From Pseudomonadota bacterium (lineage in GTDB: Bacteria; Pseudomonadota; Alphaproteobacteria; Rhizobiales; Hyphomicrobiaceae): 64,000 nucleotides of DNA. Made by a program: the position numbers and the translations under genes. The notes under the pieces were generated by a model. It saw only the letters and a list, made by a program, of their open reading frames with translations, was not told the DNA's origin and made no database searches. Where the stretch lies: assembly GCA_023430315.1 (NCBI GenBank), contig JAEZAW010000143.1, forward strand, positions 1 through 64,000, read 5' to 3'. Every line of letters begins with the position of its first letter. Positions within the stretch are counted from its first letter, which is position 1. Of the stretch, positions 59,454 to 64,000 are shown piece by piece.

Positions 59454-60842
59454 TTAGACAAGACGCAGCCGAGAAGATTGCTCTGCTGGCTGTGCCCCAC
59501 TCTCGGCGGCAAGGCGTTCGATCGCTTGCAGGCCTTTCCCTGCGCCTGAGCCGAACTGCCGCAGATCTTCAAACAAGGCGTCCGTTTGTTTCCCAGGCCC
59601 GACGAGACCACGGAACTTGTCACGCATGTCGTCCCACGTCATGGGATTGCCAGGATGCCCCTTTGCGACGGCGATTTCTGACAGGCGCGCCTTGCCATCG
59701 GAGAAGCGGACGGTGACCGCCGCCGACGAGTAGCCGTGCAAAGCACTGTTGATCGCCTCGATCTTCTGGGCTGTTGCCAGGACGTCGGCCTCCGGCTTGA
59801 AGGGCTCCGAGAAGTCCGATGCGGAGAGCGTGCGGCCATGCAGGGCGAGCGCGACGCAGTACTTCAGGTCGAACTTGCCTTCGAGCGACGTCGCGGGCGC
59901 GCCGCTCTTGCCGCCAGTGATCTGATGAGCTAGCGCGCCGACCTGAGCTTTTACGCCGCCAATGCTGGCAAGATCCGCGGGTGCAAGCGTAAGGGACCGC
60001 GCGGCATCGATCGCCGGATGCGTGAGGTGGCAGGCGGCGTAGGGCTTGAAGCTGTTGTTGAGGATCTCCCAGCCGCTGAAATCCGCCGGCGTGATGGTCG
60101 CGGCGCGATCCTGGATGATCGCCGTAGCAAGCCCGCCTGCAGGATCGAGGAGGCGCGTTGCAGCCTGGAAGCCGGCTGCCGCGAGCTGCGCCGACAGCAC
60201 GCCATCCATCGCGGCTTTGCCGGCGTGGAACGGCTTCGACATTGTTCCGAAAGAACCGACGAGGCCGCTCGCCTGTGTGGCCGCGGCACCGAGCGCGTGC
60301 AGCACGGCGCCTTCATGCAGCTTCAGCAGAACGGCACATGCGGCTGCGGCGCCCAGACGGCCGAAGACGCCGGTCGCGTGAAAGCCGCGCGCCGTCACGG
60401 TCTCGCCGAGGCCGTAGCCGATCCGCGCGGCAACTTCGAAGCCCGTAACGAAGGCCGTCAGCATGTCTTCTTCTGTCGCGCCGACTTCCTGGCCGAGCGC
60501 CAGCGTCGCGCCCCAGAGAGGTGCGCTCGTATGCGTATTCGCTTTGACGTAGGTGTCGTCGAAATCGAGGCAGTGGGCGAGCGTGCCATTGCAGAGCGCG
60601 GCGACCGTCGCGCCGGAGCGCCCGCCGAGAAGCAAGGTGGCGCGTCCAGGCGTCCGCCAGCCAGCCGCCACCTTGCGTACGGCCTGACCTGCTTCCTCGG
60701 AACGCGCGCCGACGCACACGGCCATCCAGTCGACGAGGCACATGCGGGCAGCGTCCAGAGCTTCGGACGGGATGGGCCGCGTACGCGCCCCTGCCACGTA
60801 GCGGGCGATCGTGCTGCTGTTCGAGCCGCTCTCGACCTTCAC
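59454..60842 (-). CDS. MmgE/PrpD family protein
   Basis: The 462-residue protein has the family's helical lyase-like domain: CLVDWMAVCVGARSEEAGQAV near the N terminus, LAHCLDFDDTYVKANTHTSAPLWGA, GFHATGVFGRLGAAAAC and KPYAACHLTHPAIDAA. Known relatives include 2-methylcitrate and cis-aconitate type enzymes, but many are uncharacterised. The GTG at 60842 follows GGAGGAGGTGA, a near-perfect ribosome site. Confidence 0.88.
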   Translation of the reverse strand: MKVESGSNSSTIARYVAGARTRPIPSEALDAARMCLVDWMAVCVGARSEEAGQAVRKVAAGWRTPGRATLLLGGRSGATVAALCNGTLAHCLDFDDTYVKANTHTSAPLWGATLALGQEVGATEEDMLTAFVTGFEVAARIGYGLGETVTARGFHATGVFGRLGAAAACAVLLKLHEGAVLHALGAAATQASGLVGSFGTMSKPFHAGKAAMDGVLSAQLAAAGFQAATRLLDPAGGLATAIIQDRAATITPADFSGWEILNNSFKPYAACHLTHPAIDAARSLTLAPADLASIGGVKAQVGALAHQITGGKSGAPATSLEGKFDLKYCVALALHGRTLSASDFSEPFKPEADVLATAQKIEAINSALHGYSSAAVTVRFSDGKARLSEIAVAKGHPGNPMTWDDMRDKFRGLVGPGKQTDALFEDLRQFGSGAGKGLQAIERLAAESGAQPAEQSSRLRLV

Positions 60843-61043
60843 GCCGTCACCTCCTCCCGAAGATTCTTTGTGTTTGCCGCTGCGGGCGCAACGAGAGGCG
60901 ATATCGGTCAGCCTCGTCCGAGGCTCCGAGATCGACTGATACGTTCCACTTGCGCGGTGTCTTCTTGGCGAGAATAGCTGCAAATGAGCATTAAAGTACT
61001 GTCACGGGCGGAATAGCAGCCCTATCGGCGCGTGCATAAAGTT

Positions 61044-61967
61044 TCATGCGCGCGGTGACCACTGTCCCGCCCGGACCATCGCGCGGGCTTGTGAGCGCAC
61101 CATTTCCGCGAGTGCGCGGGAGGCTTCAGTCGAAGGCAGCAGCGTCGAAGACGCTAGGATTAGTTTCCTGTTCATGGTCGGCTCGAGGCGCCAGTAGCGG
61201 ATGCGCTTCGATGCCACGAGATGATGCACGCACGCATAAGACAGGACCGTGTAGGCGACACCTGCCTCGACCAGGCCGAGCGTGATCGGCATCGCATCGA
61301 TCTCGATGCGCACATTCGCTACATGACCACCAAGGCGGGCCAGGAACGCATCGACGAGCAAGCGAAGACCGTGCGGTCGGCTCGGCAGGATGAGCGGAAT
61401 ATCCTTGAGCGCGACGGTGGGAACGACGCCGTCTCCCACGCCGAAGGGATCGTTGGCGGGGCCGAGAAGGAACAACTCGTCAGTCAGCAGCTCGTCCGTC
61501 GATACGGCGCGGCTGTGGGGCGTGTCGTACAGGATGGCCACGTCAATGCGGCCGGACACGAGCCAATCGAGGACGTGTGCGCTGAAGCCCTCCATCACGC
61601 CGAGGAGGACCTTGGGAAATTTCTGGCTGAAGCGCTGCACGATCGTTCCCGCGAGAGCGGCGGCAACGGACGGCGACATGCCGATGCTGACATGGCCGGT
61701 CGGTGAGAGCCCCAGAGATGCAATCTCGAACTCGGCGGCGGATCGCGCTTCGAGCATCGCGCGAGCATACTTCTCGAGGAGTTTACCTGCTTCCGTCAGC
61801 GCGACGCCGCGCCCGGTGCGGTGATAGAGCTTGGTACCTAAAGCGTCCTCGAGCGCTTTGATCTGACGACTGAGAACGGGCTGAGCGACAGACACCTTGG
61901 CCGCCGCGCGCGAGAACGCGCCGCAATCCGAGATCGCGAGAAAGTATTCGAGCTGCCGCAGCTCCAT
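61044..61967 (-). CDS. LysR-family transcriptional regulator
   Basis: The 307-residue regulator has the N-terminal winged HTH (LRQLEYFLAISDCGAFSRAA, VAQPVLSRQIKALEDALGTKL) and a C-terminal ligand-binding domain starting near 95 (GHVSIGMSPSVAAALAG). Located within the catabolic block and read in the same direction as the MmgE/PrpD gene, so probably controls it and the adjacent transporter genes. The start at 61967 aligns with the family; upstream frame is spurious. Confidence 0.92.
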   Translation of the reverse strand: MELRQLEYFLAISDCGAFSRAAAKVSVAQPVLSRQIKALEDALGTKLYHRTGRGVALTEAGKLLEKYARAMLEARSAAEFEIASLGLSPTGHVSIGMSPSVAAALAGTIVQRFSQKFPKVLLGVMEGFSAHVLDWLVSGRIDVAILYDTPHSRAVSTDELLTDELFLLGPANDPFGVGDGVVPTVALKDIPLILPSRPHGLRLLVDAFLARLGGHVANVRIEIDAMPITLGLVEAGVAYTVLSYACVHHLVASKRIRYWRLEPTMNRKLILASSTLLPSTEASRALAEMVRSQARAMVRAGQWSPRA

Positions 61968-62094
61968 CGTGCCGAATTTCCGCTGCCTACACCGTGCGCG
62001 CGACAGCGAGGCCGGCATGGCCTCGCTGGCGCGGACTCGTATATAGCGGCCCGGCTACGACCTTGGATAGCACCTCCGTCCCGGTGACGGCGTG

Positions 62095-62985
62095 CTATGC
62101 AGGTTCGGTCAGAAACCGGTTAATCGCCGTGTGATCGGCCCCATCACCGAGCTTTTCGGCCGCTTCGTCCCACAGGGAAGCACATTTCTCACCAAGGGGC
62201 AGCGATACGCCGAGGCGCTCTGCGAGATGCTGGGCCGTCCGGATGTCCTTGGCCATGAGGCCGATGAAGAAGCCGGAATTGTAGCGCTCGGAAATTACGA
62301 ACTGCTTGAGCTTCACTTCCGTGGAGTTGTTCTTTCCGGTTGAGGCATTCAGCACATCGACCAGCACTTCGGGCTCGATGCCGAAAGTCTTGCCGACATT
62401 CATCGCCTCGAGCGCGGCGACCAGTCCCGCACCCGACACGTAGTTGTTCAGAGCCTTGACTGCGTGTCCGGAACCGATCGGACCCGTGCGGAAGACGGCC
62501 CGTCCCATGGCTTTGAGCAACAGCTCGACACGATCGATTGTGCTGCCTTCGCCGCCGGCCATAACGGCGAGCGAACCGTCGATGGCACGCTTGACCCCAC
62601 CCGATACGGGCGCGTCCACGAAGCCGAAGCCCGCTGCAACGAGCTCTTCCCCAAGCTCGCGTGTTCCGATCGGATCAGATGAACTCATCTCCACGATCAC
62701 CGCGCCTGGACGCAAGTGAGGACGCATCTCATCGAGAACCTTGCGCACGATCTTGCCGTTCGGCAGCATCGTGATGATGACCTGCGCTTCCTTCGCGGCA
62801 GCCTCGAGAGAGGGCACCACCGTACCGCCAGTCTCGCGTGCGAACTGCTCGCACATCGCCGAGGCTACGTCATAACCGAGAACCCGGAAGCCGGCGTCGA
62901 TGAGGCGTGCCGCCATCGGCCGCCCCATGTTGCCCAGACCGACAACGGCCACCGACGCGTGAGGCACGAGAAGAGATTGCCCCAC
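62095..62985 (-). CDS. NAD(P)-dependent 3-hydroxyisobutyrate dehydrogenase-family oxidoreductase
   Basis: A 296-residue beta-hydroxyacid dehydrogenase. Rossmann motif VAVVGLGNMGRPMAARLIDAG, substrate-site FVDAPVSGGVKRAIDGSLAVMAGG, and the catalytic Lys in GHAVKALNNYVSG. The GTG at 62985 has GGGAG upstream and gives standard length; an ATG at 63012 would overlap the preceding gene. Oxidises a beta-hydroxyacid to its semialdehyde or reduces one. Confidence 0.9.
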   Translation of the reverse strand: MGQSLLVPHASVAVVGLGNMGRPMAARLIDAGFRVLGYDVASAMCEQFARETGGTVVPSLEAAAKEAQVIITMLPNGKIVRKVLDEMRPHLRPGAVIVEMSSSDPIGTRELGEELVAAGFGFVDAPVSGGVKRAIDGSLAVMAGGEGSTIDRVELLLKAMGRAVFRTGPIGSGHAVKALNNYVSGAGLVAALEAMNVGKTFGIEPEVLVDVLNASTGKNNSTEVKLKQFVISERYNSGFFIGLMAKDIRTAQHLAERLGVSLPLGEKCASLWDEAAEKLGDGADHTAINRFLTEPA

Positions 62986-62989
62986 GCTG

Positions 62990-63397
62990 TCAGCTCCCGG
63001 ACTTGTTGGCATCGTCGACTTCCTTGAAGGCTTCCTTCGCGATGCGGAAGCTGTCGATGCCCGCGGGTACGCCGGCATAAACGGCGACCTGCAGGAAGAC
63101 CTCCTTGATCTCGTCCTTGGTCAGGCCGTTCTTCAGGGCCGCTTTGACGTGCAACTTCAGTTCATGCGGGCGGTTCAGCGCCGCGATCATGGCGAGATTG
63201 ACGATGCTGCGGCTGCGGCGGTCGAAGCCGGGACGCGTCCACAACGCACCCCAGCAATAGGCGGTCGACCACTCGGCCATCGTCCGCGTGAACTCATCTG
63301 CGCCCGCGATCGAACGCTCGACATACTCTGCGCCGAGGACGTCCTTGCGAACGGCGAGGCCCTTCTCGAACAAGCTCTCTTCAGTCTCTTTTGCCAT
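62990..63397 (-). CDS. Carboxymuconolactone decarboxylase family protein
   Basis: The 135-residue protein matches 4-carboxymuconolactone decarboxylase-like (AhpD superfamily) proteins: YCWGALWTRPGFDRRSRSIV, LNRPHELKLHVKAALKNGLT and IKEVFLQVAVYAGVPA. The two-Cys AhpD motif is absent, favouring the decarboxylase-like group. Precise reaction uncertain; no other protocatechuate pathway gene is visible. Confidence 0.85.
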   Translation of the reverse strand: MAKETEESLFEKGLAVRKDVLGAEYVERSIAGADEFTRTMAEWSTAYCWGALWTRPGFDRRSRSIVNLAMIAALNRPHELKLHVKAALKNGLTKDEIKEVFLQVAVYAGVPAGIDSFRIAKEAFKEVDDANKSGS

Positions 63398-63439
63398 GAT
63401 GTGTTCCTTCGTTGATCCAGTTCTGTAGCGCGGGGCCTC

Positions 63440-64000
63440 TCAGCCGACCGCCTCTGCAACACTTTTCCGCGGCCGCACGGTGCCCTCACGCGGCACCAGC
63501 GGCAGCACGACGTCGGCCGCGACGTCAGCGACCGTTTCGAGCGCCAACACACTCTCGATGACTTTCGTCAAAGCAGACGACTTGAGCGGATGAATGGCGA
63601 AAGGCGCGCACCGGCGAAACTTCGCGACGACCTCTTCAACCGTCAGAGGATTGTCGGGATGGCCTTTCTCGATCGTGCATTCTCCAGTGATGGTCGCCCC
63701 GCTCTTGAGGCGCGTCGTCACGCGGGTGCCGAGCGGTGGCAGGTTCTCGTCGAGGTCGGCCGAGATGCGCTCCATGAAGCTCCGCACGTCAGCGCGTGCG
63801 CGCCGCTCCGGCGCGTAGGCATCGAGGAAGATGCCGCCGTCATGCACGACCGTCGACATGACGTAGGGCAAGCTGAACTGACACTGCGGAACCGTCTCCG
63901 GCTTCCACTTTTCGGCCTTGGGAATAGCCACGACCGTCCAGTTAAGGCTTCCAACGTCGAGATGCATAGTGTCGATATCGTCGACGCCGAAGCCATGCTC
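63440..64000 (-). CDS. MmgE/PrpD family protein, 5' partial
   Basis: The frame is open to the window edge, so only the C-terminal 186 residues are seen. They carry the PrpD small-domain signature (TVVHDGGIFLDAY, GECTIEKGHPDNPLTVEEVVAKFRRCA). It is the second MmgE/PrpD gene of the block and is 42 bases from the carboxymuconolactone-decarboxylase-like gene. Confidence 0.85.
   Translation of the reverse strand, partial: EHGFGVDDIDTMHLDVGSLNWTVVAIPKAEKWKPETVPQCQFSLPYVMSTVVHDGGIFLDAYAPERRARADVRSFMERISADLDENLPPLGTRVTTRLKSGATITGECTIEKGHPDNPLTVEEVVAKFRRCAPFAIHPLKSSALTKVIESVLALETVADVAADVVLPLVPREGTVRPRKSVAEAVG

Noticed and set aside
61029..61054. Inverted repeat CGCGTGCAT/ATGCGCGCG across the LysR stop codon
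   Set aside because: One mismatch, no T-tract and partly coding; too weak to call a terminator or operator.

Overview
The window is GC-rich, densely packed DNA that reads as the chromosome of an alphaproteobacterium, most likely of the Hyphomicrobiales (Rhizobiales). The grounds are the gene families: a NadQ-type NAD regulator beside nadA-nadC, paired DUF1289/TIGR02281 aspartic protease genes, DUF992, a CaiB/Bug/TctAB catabolic block, small hypothetical proteins of a kind seen in Bradyrhizobium relatives, and a PleC/PdhS-like histidine kinase. This is inference from families, not a database match. I saw no transposase, phage gene or CRISPR array.

Layout. 1-7.5 kb: housekeeping genes (histidine kinase cut by the window edge, two retropepsin-like proteases, a DJ-1/PfpI protein, a dihydroxy-acid dehydratase, a small phosphatase, DUF488). 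7.65 kb: tRNA-Asp(GTC), whose 3' end lies in a perfect 18-bp palindrome. 8-10.3 kb: a secreted SAM methyltransferase, a truncated flavin-dependent monooxygenase pseudogene and a cupin. 10.3-21.8 kb: a nine-gene minus-strand operon, the most unusual part of the window. It holds a branched-chain-type ABC transporter (LivK/H/M/G/F-like) interleaved with three large unrecognised proteins that share domains in fused and split forms, plus a cupredoxin-like protein. 22.1-31.2 kb: a minus-strand periplasmic oxidation block (two-component system, cytochrome c, TAT-exported molybdenum hydroxylase, flavocytochrome c sulfide dehydrogenase, SoxXYZA). No soxB or soxCD is present and SoxY lacks its usual C-terminal motif. 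31.6-34.6 kb: nadQ-nadA-nadC with a palindromic operator candidate. 35-40.7 kb: a heavy-metal RND efflux operon. 40.9-45.5 kb: small hypothetical genes, several with clear terminators. 45.5-49 kb: an ABC exporter, an MFS transporter and a PRC-barrel protein. 49.4-52.8 kb: a glycosyltransferase and an amylo-alpha-1,6-glucosidase. 52.9-64 kb: a minus-strand catabolic block (tripartite tricarboxylate transporter TctCBA, tandem-fused CoA transferase, old-yellow-enzyme reductase, MmgE/PrpD proteins, LysR regulator, 3-hydroxyisobutyrate-type dehydrogenase, carboxymuconolactone-decarboxylase-like protein).

Working model for 10.3-31.2 kb (inference): the two-component system controls a periplasmic route in which a molybdenum hydroxylase and the FccAB/SoxXYZA proteins oxidise an organic or sulfur substrate and pass electrons to c-type cytochromes, while the neighbouring ABC operon imports a related substrate with help from the new large periplasmic and membrane proteins. 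An approximately 80-bp sequence found upstream of the response regulator recurs at 8.9 kb, with a weaker version before the cytochrome gene, and may be the regulator's control element.
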